Made by a program: the position numbers and the translations under genes
Notes under the pieces: generated by a model
What the model saw: only the letters and a program-made list of their open reading frames with translations
What the model was told of the DNA's origin: nothing
Database searches by the model: none
Shown: piece by piece, positions 42,891-50,289 of the stretch
Layout: each line of letters starts with the position of its first letter
How positions within the stretch are numbered: position 1 is the stretch's first letter
Assembly (NCBI RefSeq): GCF_004000745.1
Contig: NZ_BILV01000046.1
Coordinates: forward strand, 1 to 53,713
From: Paenibacillus barengoltzii NBRC 101215
GTDB lineage: Bacteria > Bacillota > Bacilli > Paenibacillales > Paenibacillaceae
Reading direction: 5' to 3'
DNA length: 53,713 bases

Positions 42891-42918
42891 AAGAGCCTCC
42901 AGATTACCGGAGGCTCTT
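42891..42918 (-). terminator. Terminator of the Asn-Ser tRNA pair
   Basis: AAGAGCCTCC and GGAGGCTCTT form a perfect 10-bp stem, 20 bp downstream of tRNA-Ser. Confidence 0.82.
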
Positions 42919-42937
42919 ATTGTGATGTAATTCAGAA

Positions 42938-43026
42938 CGGAGAGAGAGGGATTCGAACCCTCGCACCGCTTACGCAGTCTAACCCCTTAGCAGAGGGTCC
43001 CCTTATAGCCACTTGGGTATCTCTCC
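42938..43026 (-). tRNA. tRNA-Ser(GCT)
   Basis: Class II tRNA of 89 nt. The acceptor pairs GGAGAGA with TCTCTCC and the discriminator is G. The anticodon loop CTGCTAA gives GCT. A long variable arm (GACTGCGTAAGCGGTG) is present and no CCA is encoded. Confidence 0.94.
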
Positions 43027-43033
43027 ATATAAA

Positions 43034-43109
43034 TGGCTCCCCGAACAGGACTCGAACCTGTGACAACTCGATTAACAGTCGAGTGCTCTACCGACTGAGC
43101 TATCGGGGA
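43034..43109 (-). tRNA. tRNA-Asn(GTT)
   Basis: 76 nt with encoded CCA. The acceptor pairs TCCCCGA with TCGGGGA. The anticodon stem CTCGA/TCGAG encloses CTGTTAA, giving GTT. First gene of the minus-strand tRNA series Asn-Ser-Glu-Leu. Confidence 0.95.
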
Positions 43110-43266
43110 ACGACATGAGTGAGAACACCATTTAATTTATCACGGTTCCGCAGCAAAGTCAAGATTCTAAGCAGTTTGTAAGCCCTTCCTTCTTTCTCCA
43201 CACACGGTGACAACTGTTCAGCCAGTTGCCGCAGCTTTTCGTCAAACAAGCCCCCCAAAAAAAGGG

Positions 43267-43322
43267 TTGCATTCCATCGAAAAAACGATAAAATAAACTT
43301 AACGTAAAAATAATTTTAACGT
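43267..43322 (+). promoter_or_regulatory. MFS gene promoter with TTAACGT direct repeats
   Basis: TTGCAT (43267-43272), 16 bp, TAAAAT (43289-43294). Two TTAACGT copies (43299-43305 and 43316-43322) lie 17 bp apart just after the start site and continue into GTTAAC. They could be an operator for the regulator encoded downstream. Confidence 0.55.
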
Positions 43323-43351
43323 GTTAACATTTTTGTAGGAGGAATGTTTTC

Positions 43352-44635
43352 ATGTCTCAAGACGTGCGCGTCAAAAGCCGGCCGTTGATCCGGATCGGAG
43401 AACTGGCAGCTTATAAACCGTTTCTGTACCTTTTGCTCGCTCGTATCATTTCCCGTTTTGGCGATTCTATTGACTCTATTGCTTATAGCTGGATGGTATA
43501 CAGACTAACCGGCTCCACCTTGATGATGGGCACCTTGTTTGCCCTCAATTTCATCCCGAACATCGCCTTTAGCTTTTTCGCGGGAACGCTGGTGGATCGT
43601 TGGTCCAAGAAGAAGGTCGCGGCGTTCACCTATCTGGGGCGCGGCCTCATTGTCTGCTTCACGGCCTTCCTCTATTGGCAAGGCTGGCTCGCCCCCTGGC
43701 ATCTCTATGTGCTGACATTCTTGACCTCCACCTTGGAATGCTTTGCCTCTCCTGCCGAGCTGGCTTTGGTTCCTCAACTGCTGCCTAAGGAAAAACTGCT
43801 TAGCGGCAATTCGTTCAGCACTTCCGCTTCGCGGGCAGCTGAATTAGCGGGCATGGCCGCCGTCGGCGGTATTATTGCAACCTTAGGTATTTCCACTGCA
43901 ATTTTGATTGACGGCCTTACGTTTACCCTTGCGGCCGGCTTCATTTTTCTGATTCGCACCTCCAGCCCAAGCGCCAACCCAGATTCACCTGCTCCTCACC
44001 TCAATGCTGCACAACCAGACGACTCCTTTGTTCAGGAACTGAAGGCTGGGCTTAAATATCTCGTATCCAACAAATTGCTGATTACCATCGTGATGGCTGC
44101 GGCTTTCGTTAACTTCTGCTTATCCCCGTTTAACGTCCTAAACGCCGTCTATGTGGATGAAATTCTAGGTTCCGGTCCTGCCGGCCTAAGCCTGATGGGG
44201 GTTAGCTTAATCTCTGGAACCATTGTCAGCGGGTTATGGATTGGCAAGAGGGGCTCCCACTACAAAAAAAGCCATCTCATCCTCACCGGTTACTTGCTGC
44301 TTGGAGCCAACTATGCGCTGATGTACCTGCCTGCGGTCGTTCCGATTCAACCGCTCGCTTTGGCTGCGTTATTTTCCTTTGGCATGGGGCTTTCCGTCTC
44401 CTTATGCAACACCCCATCCACGACCTATTTTATGGAAAGTGTCCCCAAGGAACTGCTGGGCCGTGTTGGAGCATTGTACTCCATGGTCTGCACCTGTGCG
44501 ATTCCTGCAGGCAGCGCGCTGGCCGGGGTTGTAGGGGAATGGATGCCTGTCCACCTTCTGTATGTAAGCTTTGGATGCCTCCTACTTATCCCGCTTCTGT
44601 TCTTATTAAAGCAGCGAAGCTTTATGGAAATTTGA
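43352..44635 (+). CDS. MFS transporter
   Basis: Polytopic protein of 427 residues with about 12 helices in two halves. The N-terminal half carries GTLVDRWSKKKVAAFTYLGRG, the loop 2-3 motif A variant. A cytoplasmic loop at about 205-225 separates the halves. It resembles the MFS_3/enterobactin-exporter-like group of drug or metabolite exporters; the substrate is not predictable. TAGGAGGAATG is an ideal ribosome site. A winged-helix regulator follows 90 bp downstream. Confidence 0.92.
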   Translation: MSQDVRVKSRPLIRIGELAAYKPFLYLLLARIISRFGDSIDSIAYSWMVYRLTGSTLMMGTLFALNFIPNIAFSFFAGTLVDRWSKKKVAAFTYLGRGLIVCFTAFLYWQGWLAPWHLYVLTFLTSTLECFASPAELALVPQLLPKEKLLSGNSFSTSASRAAELAGMAAVGGIIATLGISTAILIDGLTFTLAAGFIFLIRTSSPSANPDSPAPHLNAAQPDDSFVQELKAGLKYLVSNKLLITIVMAAAFVNFCLSPFNVLNAVYVDEILGSGPAGLSLMGVSLISGTIVSGLWIGKRGSHYKKSHLILTGYLLLGANYALMYLPAVVPIQPLALAALFSFGMGLSVSLCNTPSTTYFMESVPKELLGRVGALYSMVCTCAIPAGSALAGVVGEWMPVHLLYVSFGCLLLIPLLFLLKQRSFMEI

Positions 44636-44725
44636 TGCCTTCACCTGCTTTGCGCATTTGATAGACCCAAGCTATACTAAAAACAACGACGACAACCGCA
44701 TGAGGTTCGGGTAGGGGGCTTGCAG

Positions 44726-45283
44726 GTGGACAATGTGAAGGAATTAAAAACCTTGGAGGACATTCGGATCTATTCTGACCCGTATCGCCTTCAAATCCTG
44801 GATACATTTAAGCAATTAAATCGTCCGGCAACGATGAAGGAAGTCGCGGATAAGATGGGAGAGGTTCCAGCCAAGGTCTATTATCATGCCAAAAAACTGG
44901 AGAGCATCGGCCTGCTGCAACTTGTGGATACGAAGGTCATCAACGGCATTACAGCGAAATACTATGAGCCCTTTGAGGGGGCTATTCAGATTAAGAAAAG
45001 TTATTTTGACGATACGCTGAGGCAGGTCGCCTTGTCAGAAACCGAGAAGCTGCTCAACAATTTATATGATGAAAGCAAGAAGCGGTTCTTGAAAGCATCT
45101 CGCTCGCAAACGTCTTCTGCGCAGTTGACCACGGATCAGGTGTATCTGACCCCGCAGGAAGCGAAAGAGTTTCAGGATTGGGTCGCGGCGTTTCTTATGC
45201 AGCACCAGACCAAGACGTCAGAGGACAGTGAGTTGCACGAGATTTTTTTAACGGTATCGAAAAGCACAGATTCTGAGGACTAA
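44726..45283 (+). CDS. ArsR-like winged-helix transcriptional regulator
   Basis: About 185 residues. The N-terminal winged helix (SDPYRLQILDTFKQLNRPATMKEVADKMGEVPAKVYYHAKKLESIGLLQLV) belongs to the ArsR/HTH_20 type, and the C-terminal half is helical. GTG at 44726 lies 7 nt after GGGGG; the in-frame TTG at 44720 is too close to it. It follows an MFS exporter on the same strand and may control it. Confidence 0.87.
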   Translation: MDNVKELKTLEDIRIYSDPYRLQILDTFKQLNRPATMKEVADKMGEVPAKVYYHAKKLESIGLLQLVDTKVINGITAKYYEPFEGAIQIKKSYFDDTLRQVALSETEKLLNNLYDESKKRFLKASRSQTSSAQLTTDQVYLTPQEAKEFQDWVAAFLMQHQTKTSEDSELHEIFLTVSKSTDSED

Positions 45284-45476
45284 AATAATAAGAACCATCG
45301 TCTCCATAATAGGAAGCGTGGTTCTTATATTTTTGCCGATGAAGTTGTTCCTGCTTGGTCTTCGTCTTGCGGGTTCGCAAATCCTGCAACGCAAATGGGC
45401 TGCGGCTGAGCTCGGGGCTGCGTTTGCCTTCTCGAATGAGCTTCTGCCGATGTTTCTTGGCTTGAGATTGAGCCAT
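45195..45476 (-). CDS. Small basic conserved protein with uncertain C terminus
   Basis: Up to 93 residues. The N-terminal part (MAQSQAKKHRQKLIREGKRSPELSRSPF...TKTKQEQLHRQKYKN) is strongly basic and resembles short YqkK-like proteins of bacilli, with no assigned function. AAGGAG lies 9 nt before the ATG. The last about 30 residues are encoded by the terminator hairpin and by sequence antisense to the preceding gene, so this tail may be a recent read-through after loss of a stop. Confidence 0.72.
   Translation of the reverse strand: MAQSQAKKHRQKLIREGKRSPELSRSPFALQDLRTRKTKTKQEQLHRQKYKNHASYYGDDGSYYFSPQNLCFSIPLKKSRATHCPLTSWSGAA
45287..45335. terminator. Terminator of the winged-helix regulator gene
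   Basis: ATAAGAACCA pairs with TGGTTCTTAT, followed by ATTTTT on the plus strand. It lies inside the 3' part of the opposing small gene. Confidence 0.8.
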
Positions 45477-45519
45477 CTGACATCACTCCTTCAATCGTTT
45501 GACTTCAGTATAGCACATC

Positions 45520-45990
45520 TTAAGCTTCGGATAATGAATAAAGCCGAAGTTTCCCCGCACATCGACCGCAGCGGTATCGGGCGGGATCCACGCGGCGTTT
45601 ACGCAGATACGTCATTCCGCAATCGGCGCAGACCAGCTTATAGCGGTGCGGCAATGTTTTGCGCTGTTTTGCTCCGGGCAAGGCGTTGCAATAGCGGCTG
45701 CCGCCCACTTTTTGAAGCAGGGCCTTAAAGTCCGCGTCGCGATGCTGGTATCCTCGCCCCGCGAGGTGCAGATGGTAGTGACACAATTCGTGCTTGATGA
45801 TGCGTTCGACTTCCTCTTCCCCGTAGGCAGCCAGTTGCGCGGGATTAATTTCGATATGATGGGTTTTCATAAAATAACGCCCTCCGGTTGTTCGTAACCG
45901 GCTGTTAAAACGGGCTTTATGCCGGAAAGGCACGCCGAAAGAACGCAGCGAGATTTGCTCGATCCAGGCTTGCAGCTGCTCATCCGTCAT
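45520..45990 (-). CDS. SprT family metallopeptidase-like protein
   Basis: Protein of 156 residues. The zinc motif HELCHYHLH with a downstream HRDADF gives the SprT-like active-site pattern. The C-terminal zinc ribbon has CADC and CGRC pairs. It corresponds to the YdcK/SprT-like proteins of bacilli, whose substrate is unknown. GGGGAGAGG precedes the ATG. Confidence 0.92.
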   Translation of the reverse strand: MTDEQLQAWIEQISLRSFGVPFRHKARFNSRLRTTGGRYFMKTHHIEINPAQLAAYGEEEVERIIKHELCHYHLHLAGRGYQHRDADFKALLQKVGGSRYCNALPGAKQRKTLPHRYKLVCADCGMTYLRKRRVDPARYRCGRCAGKLRLYSLSEA

Positions 45991-46110
45991 CGTCCTCTCC
46001 CCTTCCTGTTCGTAGATGCAAAATATAATGCTAGATTCATTACTTGAATTTTAACTTCTCCTTACGCTACACTGTCAAGTAGGATGGATAGAAAAGGAGA
46101 ATCGTGAAGC

Positions 46111-46461
46111 ATGTCCCTAATGAGATACGTCATATTGCAGCAGGACCAAGAACTGATCTTCGTTGAAATGCCCCGTGATTACGCCTACCAGCTTAGCGCT
46201 TTGAATTTGCGGCTGAACAAGGAAATCGATAAACTGACGGCTTCCAAGGTTCCAACCTTGCCGCGTGCAATTGCCGAATGCGACCAGCTTGAGCTCCTGC
46301 AGGAATCGCTGCAGATCACCAGCGGGCTGGATTATATTAACGGACTGGAGTCCGCTTTTTCCGCGATTCGCGAGGAAAATTACCCCCTGATTTCGCTGCT
46401 CACCGAAATCCGTGCTCTCCAGGCTCAGCTGGAGCAATGGTACGAAGAAGAAGGCGCGTAA
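46111..46461 (+). CDS. Conserved hypothetical protein
   Basis: Acidic, mainly helical protein of 116 residues (MRYVILQQDQELIFVEMP, then two long helices). No signal peptide, membrane segment or catalytic motif is visible, and I do not recognise the family. AAAGGAG lies upstream of the ATG, and a strong terminator follows, supporting a real monocistronic gene. Confidence 0.75.
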   Translation: MSLMRYVILQQDQELIFVEMPRDYAYQLSALNLRLNKEIDKLTASKVPTLPRAIAECDQLELLQESLQITSGLDYINGLESAFSAIREENYPLISLLTEIRALQAQLEQWYEEEGA

Positions 46462-46489
46462 CTCTTGAGTTTCTGCCAAGAGAACCGCA

Positions 46490-46546
46490 ACAAAAAAAGC
46501 CGGCCGGTTATCCCTTTCTGTAAGTTGGGGAGCGGCCGGCTTTTTG
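46490..46546. terminator. Terminator after the hypothetical gene at 46111
   Basis: AAAAAGCCGGCCG and CGGCCGGCTTTTT are perfect inverted arms around a loop of about 27 nt, with A- and T-runs usable on either strand. Confidence 0.88.
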
Positions 46547-47061
46547 GCTTAGGGTTGGGGGGCTTAGCACGCCAACGTCGGGGTTTTTTGGGGGCAGGGC
46601 TCGTCATGCCCACCGCCCTCCCTCCAACGAACCAGCGCCACTCTAACGGAACGTAGAGACCTTATTTGCCTATTTCCCGGCGATTTCCCGCTGTAACGGA
46701 ACGTAATGACCTTATTGCACCTTTTTGGCGACCATATCACCATCCACGCCCCAAATAAGGTCTCCTGGTTCCGTTAGGATTGGATCATGCCCGTTTCCTC
46801 GCAAATAACGTCTCTGAGTTCCGTTAGAATGGACCCAACTAACGCGGAGGCAGCGCCAACGCTCCAAACTTCTGTTAGAGTGGCGTCAACCCTCGCACCA
46901 CCCTCCCGGTCGTCAGCTCAGGCCAGCTGCCCCCGTCCCTTCCGATTTCCCACCGTGCTCACAATCCAGAATTTACCGTCGATTTGCAAGGGACTTGCAC
47001 GGATTGGGGAAATTCCCCATACCTTAACCATACCAATGGGTTACCGGAGGAGGGGATACGC
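46547..47061. other. Non-coding stretch carrying the repeat cluster
   Basis: About 515 bp with no credible gene. It contains the five repeat units (46638-46883) and then about 180 bp upstream of cmpA, where a CATACCTT resembling a sigma-E -10 element is present at about 47018. Otherwise unassigned. Confidence 0.55.
46638..46883. repeat. Cluster of about 33-bp TAACGGAAC repeats in both orientations
   Basis: Units at 46638-46670 (+), 46688-46720 (+), 46751-46783 (-), 46801-46832 (-) and a degenerate one at 46861-46883 (-). The shared pattern is CCAnTCTAACGGAAC, then nnAGAGACC, then TTATTTGC. Two plus-strand copies face three minus-strand copies, so the transcript could fold into a large hairpin. 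Confidence 0.75.
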
Positions 47062-47202
47062 TTGCCAAACTGGCTTAGCAATCAGATCATGCGTGCCTTT
47101 AACAAGAGAGATCGCCGTCAAATTCGGCTGTTAAACGATTGTTGGTTTTTTTATTATAGTCGTCAAAAAAGCCAAACCGAATCCTCAAACCAAATGCAAT
47201 AG
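47062..47202 (+). CDS. cmpA: Cortex morphogenetic protein CmpA
   Basis: Protein of 46 residues starting at TTG, behind GGAGGAGGGG with 6 nt spacing. The sequence MPNWLSNQIMRAFNKRD, then RQIRLLNDCWFFY, closely follows B. subtilis CmpA (37 residues), with about ten extra residues at the C terminus. In B. subtilis CmpA is a sporulation protein that acts with SpoIVA and ClpXP in spore quality control and cortex assembly. Its presence supports an endospore-forming host. It is easily missed because of its size and TTG start. Confidence 0.82.
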   Translation: MPNWLSNQIMRAFNKRDRRQIRLLNDCWFFYYSRQKSQTESSNQMQ

Positions 47203-47218
47203 CACTTCAATGCAACAA

Positions 47219-47259
47219 GGGCCGGCTCCACAGCAGAAAATCTACTGGAGTACGGCCCT
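47219..47259 (+). terminator. Terminator downstream of cmpA
   Basis: AGGGCCGGCTCC pairs imperfectly with GGAGTACGGCCCT. It lies just after the cmpA stop; there is no long T-run. Confidence 0.6.
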
Positions 47260-47270
47260 CGCTCTCGCAA

Positions 47271-47313
47271 AAAAAGAGCCGGGCTCCACGGGAAATCCCG
47301 TTTACCGGCTCTC
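47271..47313 (-). terminator. Terminator of tex
   Basis: On the minus strand GAGCCGG pairs with CCGGCTC, with an inner CGGG/CCCG pair, followed by a long T-run. Confidence 0.88.
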
Positions 47314-47320
47314 CTGACGT

Positions 47321-49555
47321 TTATTGCGCCTTCACCTCAGAAGGTCCCCGCATTGTCAATCCAACCCGGCCTTTCTTCACGTCCACATTCAGCACCCAGA
47401 CGGTGACATTGTCACCGACCGAGACGACGTCCATCGGATGCTTGACGTACCCGTTGCTTAGTTGGGAGATGTGGACAAGCCCATCGTTTTTGATGCCAAT
47501 ATCCACAAAAGCCCCAAAATCGATAACGTTGCGCACCGTCCCCTGCAGTTCCATGCCGGGCACCAAGTCCTCAATTTTCAGCACATCCGTGCGGAAGATT
47601 GGCGGCGGCAGCTCCTCCCGCGGGTCACGCCCTGGGCGCTGTAAGCTTTCCAGAATGTCGCGCAGCGTTGGAACGCCCACTTCAAGTCGAGGGGCCAGTT
47701 CATCCGGATTCAACGTATCCAGCTTCTCATTGAGCTCCTTAGAGCCCAGCTGTTCCATCGACACCCCCAGCTCGGCAAACAAGCGATGCACCACGTCATA
47801 AGATTCCGGGTGGATCGGCGTCTTATCCAGCGGATTCTCGCCGCCGTCGATTCGCAGGAAGCCTACGCACTGCTCGAAGGTTTTGGCGCCAAGCCGCGGC
47901 ACTTTTTGCAGCTGCTTTCGGCTCTTGAAGCGTCCGTTCTCCTCGCGGAACTTCACGATATTCTTCGCAATCGTCGCATTCACGCCGGACACGTAGGACA
48001 AGAGCGCCGGTGAAGCGGTATTAACGTCCACACCAACATGGTTCACCGCCGACTCCACCACGTTCTTTAAGCTTTCGTCGAGATGCTTCTGCGATACGTC
48101 ATGCTGGTATTGACCGACGCCAATGGCCTTCGGCTCAATCTTGACCAGCTCCGCCAGCGGGTCTTGCACCCGCCGTGCAATGGATACGGCACTTCGCTCC
48201 GCGACGTCCAGATCTGGAAACTCCTCCTGCGCCAGCTTGGAGGCCGAATAAACGCTGGCTCCCGCCTCGTTGACGATCAGGTACGCCAGCTCGCGATCCT
48301 TGCCCTTACGCTCGGCGATGACCTCGGCGACAAATTGCTCGGTCTCCCGCGAAGCCGTACCGTTGCCGATCACGATCAGCTCGATCCCGTATTTGTCGAT
48401 CAGCTCGTGGAACTTGACCGCCGCTTCCTTTTTCTTGTTGTTGGGCGGCGTCGGGTAGGTGACCGCCACCTCCAGCAACTTGCCGGTGTCGTCAACAACG
48501 GCAAGCTTACAGCCGGTGCGGTAGGCCGGGTCAACGCCAAGCACCGTTTTGCCGCGTACCGGCGGCTGCAGCAGCAAGCTGCGCAAATTGGCGGCGAAGA
48601 TGGAAATCGCCTGAGCTTCGGCTTTTTCCGTCAACTCGCCGCGTACCTCCCGCTCGATCGACGGGGCGATCAGGCGTTTGTATGCGTCCTCGATCGCCGC
48701 GCGCAGCACGTCCTCCGTTGCGGAACGCCCGCGGATCACCTGACCGGCGATGTGGCGGCAGATCGCCTCGGCGTCCACTTCGAGTGACACCTTCAGCACG
48801 TTCTCCCGCTCGCCGCGGTTCATGGCGAGGATGCGGTGAGGCGGCATTTTTTTGGCCGGTTCCCGATAGTTATAGTACATTTCGTAGACGGATTCCTCTT
48901 CCGGCGACTTCGCTTCGGACACCATCATGCCGTGGTCCATCGTATATTTGCGAACCCATGCCCGCGTTGCCGCTTCATCCGCGACCTGCTCGGCGACGAT
49001 ATCCATCGCCCCTTGCAGCGCCTCCTCGGCCGTTTCCACGCCCCCTTCGATCCCGGCAGCCTGGGTGAACTTCGCTGCTTCCGTGAGCGGATCGCCTTGC
49101 TTCGGCTGCGTAAGCAGCCATTCCGCCAACGGCTCCAGTCCCTTTTCTTTCGCTACGCTCGCGCGGGTTTTGCGTTTTTGCCGGTAAGGTCGGTATAAGT
49201 CCTCCACTTCCTGCAGCTTCACGGCCTTCGTGATTGCGGCTGCCAACTCATCCGTCAGCTTGCCTTGCTCGTCGATCATCCGGATGACTTCCCGCTTCCG
49301 TTCCTCCAGGTTGCGAAGGTATTGCGTCCGCTCTTCAATATTACGCAGCTGGTTTTCGTCCAGCTCTCCGGTCATTTCCTTCCGGTAACGGGCGATAAAC
49401 GGAATCGTATTGCCCTCATCCAGCAGCCCGATCGTTGTTCGCACCTGCTTCAGGGAGAGTCCCAGCTCCTTCGCAATCTGGGCGATAATTCGCTCCTGTT
49501 CCCCCGCATCGGCCGTACTTTGCACCGCTGTTCCGTTCGTCTCCGTTTGCGCCAT
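47321..49555 (-). CDS. tex: Tex family RNA-binding transcriptional accessory protein
   Basis: Protein of 744 residues. Domains in order: N-terminal Tex helical region (IPFIARYRKEMTGELDENQL), YqgF-like RNase H fold (GVDPAYRTGCKLAVVDDTGK), helix-hairpin-helix region (LLSYVSGVNATIAKNIVKFREENG), and a C-terminal S1 domain (GMELQGTVRNVIDFGAFVDIGIKNDGLVHISQLS). Tex/YdcI proteins bind nucleic acids and influence transcription and ribosome function. Length is typical of the family. Confidence 0.96.
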   Translation of the reverse strand: MAQTETNGTAVQSTADAGEQERIIAQIAKELGLSLKQVRTTIGLLDEGNTIPFIARYRKEMTGELDENQLRNIEERTQYLRNLEERKREVIRMIDEQGKLTDELAAAITKAVKLQEVEDLYRPYRQKRKTRASVAKEKGLEPLAEWLLTQPKQGDPLTEAAKFTQAAGIEGGVETAEEALQGAMDIVAEQVADEAATRAWVRKYTMDHGMMVSEAKSPEEESVYEMYYNYREPAKKMPPHRILAMNRGERENVLKVSLEVDAEAICRHIAGQVIRGRSATEDVLRAAIEDAYKRLIAPSIEREVRGELTEKAEAQAISIFAANLRSLLLQPPVRGKTVLGVDPAYRTGCKLAVVDDTGKLLEVAVTYPTPPNNKKKEAAVKFHELIDKYGIELIVIGNGTASRETEQFVAEVIAERKGKDRELAYLIVNEAGASVYSASKLAQEEFPDLDVAERSAVSIARRVQDPLAELVKIEPKAIGVGQYQHDVSQKHLDESLKNVVESAVNHVGVDVNTASPALLSYVSGVNATIAKNIVKFREENGRFKSRKQLQKVPRLGAKTFEQCVGFLRIDGGENPLDKTPIHPESYDVVHRLFAELGVSMEQLGSKELNEKLDTLNPDELAPRLEVGVPTLRDILESLQRPGRDPREELPPPIFRTDVLKIEDLVPGMELQGTVRNVIDFGAFVDIGIKNDGLVHISQLSNGYVKHPMDVVSVGDNVTVWVLNVDVKKGRVGLTMRGPSEVKAQ

Positions 49556-49658
49556 GGCCCTATCCCTCTTTCATTCAAAAAATTGCGATTGTTTCTATTA
49601 TCACAAACTTTGCGCGCCTTTTCCAGCTTGTCCAGCGACATGGAAGTCAACGTCAACG

Positions 49659-49690
49659 AAAAAAAACACCGTGCCCCAGGCAACGGTGCT
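49659..49690 (-). terminator. Terminator of the DUF4190 gene
   Basis: On the minus strand AGCACCGT...ACGGTG is followed by eight T. Confidence 0.87.
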
Positions 49691-49703
49691 TTCATTCCGT
49701 TCT

Positions 49704-50060
49704 TTAAAACGTACCATAGATGTCTGGCGTTGCAGCCGCAAAGATTACGATCGCAATAATGGCAAGTACAATAATGACGCCGTACACTGCCGTACCGATG
49801 ATGCCGCAAACGAGCCCTGCGATGCTAAGTCCCTTGCCCTGCTCGCCCTTCCGCTTGATCTCCTTAAACGACAAGCTGGCGAAGACAATCGCAACGATCC
49901 CCAAAATAAAACCGACATACGGAATCACGATCGAGAGAATCCCGAGCACCAGCGAGGCGATGGATTTGCCGTTGGTTTTTGGCGGTGTCGTTGGCGGCGG
50001 CGGCGGAAATTGGTTAAATGTAGAATACGAATAAGATGTTTCAGACGGACGTTGATCCAT
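49704..50060 (-). CDS. DUF4190 membrane protein
   Basis: Protein of 118 residues. A proline-rich cytoplasmic N terminus (FNQFPPPPPTTPPK) precedes two membrane hairpins: SIASLVLGILSIVIPYVGFILGIVAIVFASLSFKEIKRKGE and GLSIAGLVCGIIGTAVYGVIIVLAI. This is the DUF4190 pattern, function unknown. The ATG at 50060 follows GGGAGGA; an upstream in-frame extension lacks a ribosome site. Confidence 0.85.
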   Translation of the reverse strand: MDQRPSETSYSYSTFNQFPPPPPTTPPKTNGKSIASLVLGILSIVIPYVGFILGIVAIVFASLSFKEIKRKGEQGKGLSIAGLVCGIIGTAVYGVIIVLAIIAIVIFAAATPDIYGTF

Positions 50061-50289
50061 GAAAAAAAAGTCCTCCCCAAAATATGTTACATCCATTGTA
50101 CTTGATCGTTGTGAATGGCGCCATGGCTATTTCCCGTGAATTGGTCTTTTTATGAAAAATCATTCAGAAAACTTTCAGCTTCACTTAAGGTTCGCCTCAT
50201 CTTCATCTTCTAAAATGGTTTTGATTTGCAGAGAACCGGTACAAGCACTGCCGTCTGCCGGTAGAATACATCATCGTTGGAGGGATTCG

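Noticed and set aside
42750..43118. A 122-codon plus-strand frame across the tRNA cluster
   Set aside because: Its product (with NRTRTCDNSINS-like text) is the familiar mistranslation of tRNA genes read antisense.
46638..46883. CRISPR array
   Set aside because: Units are in both orientations, diverge in sequence and length, have irregular spacing, and no cas gene is near.
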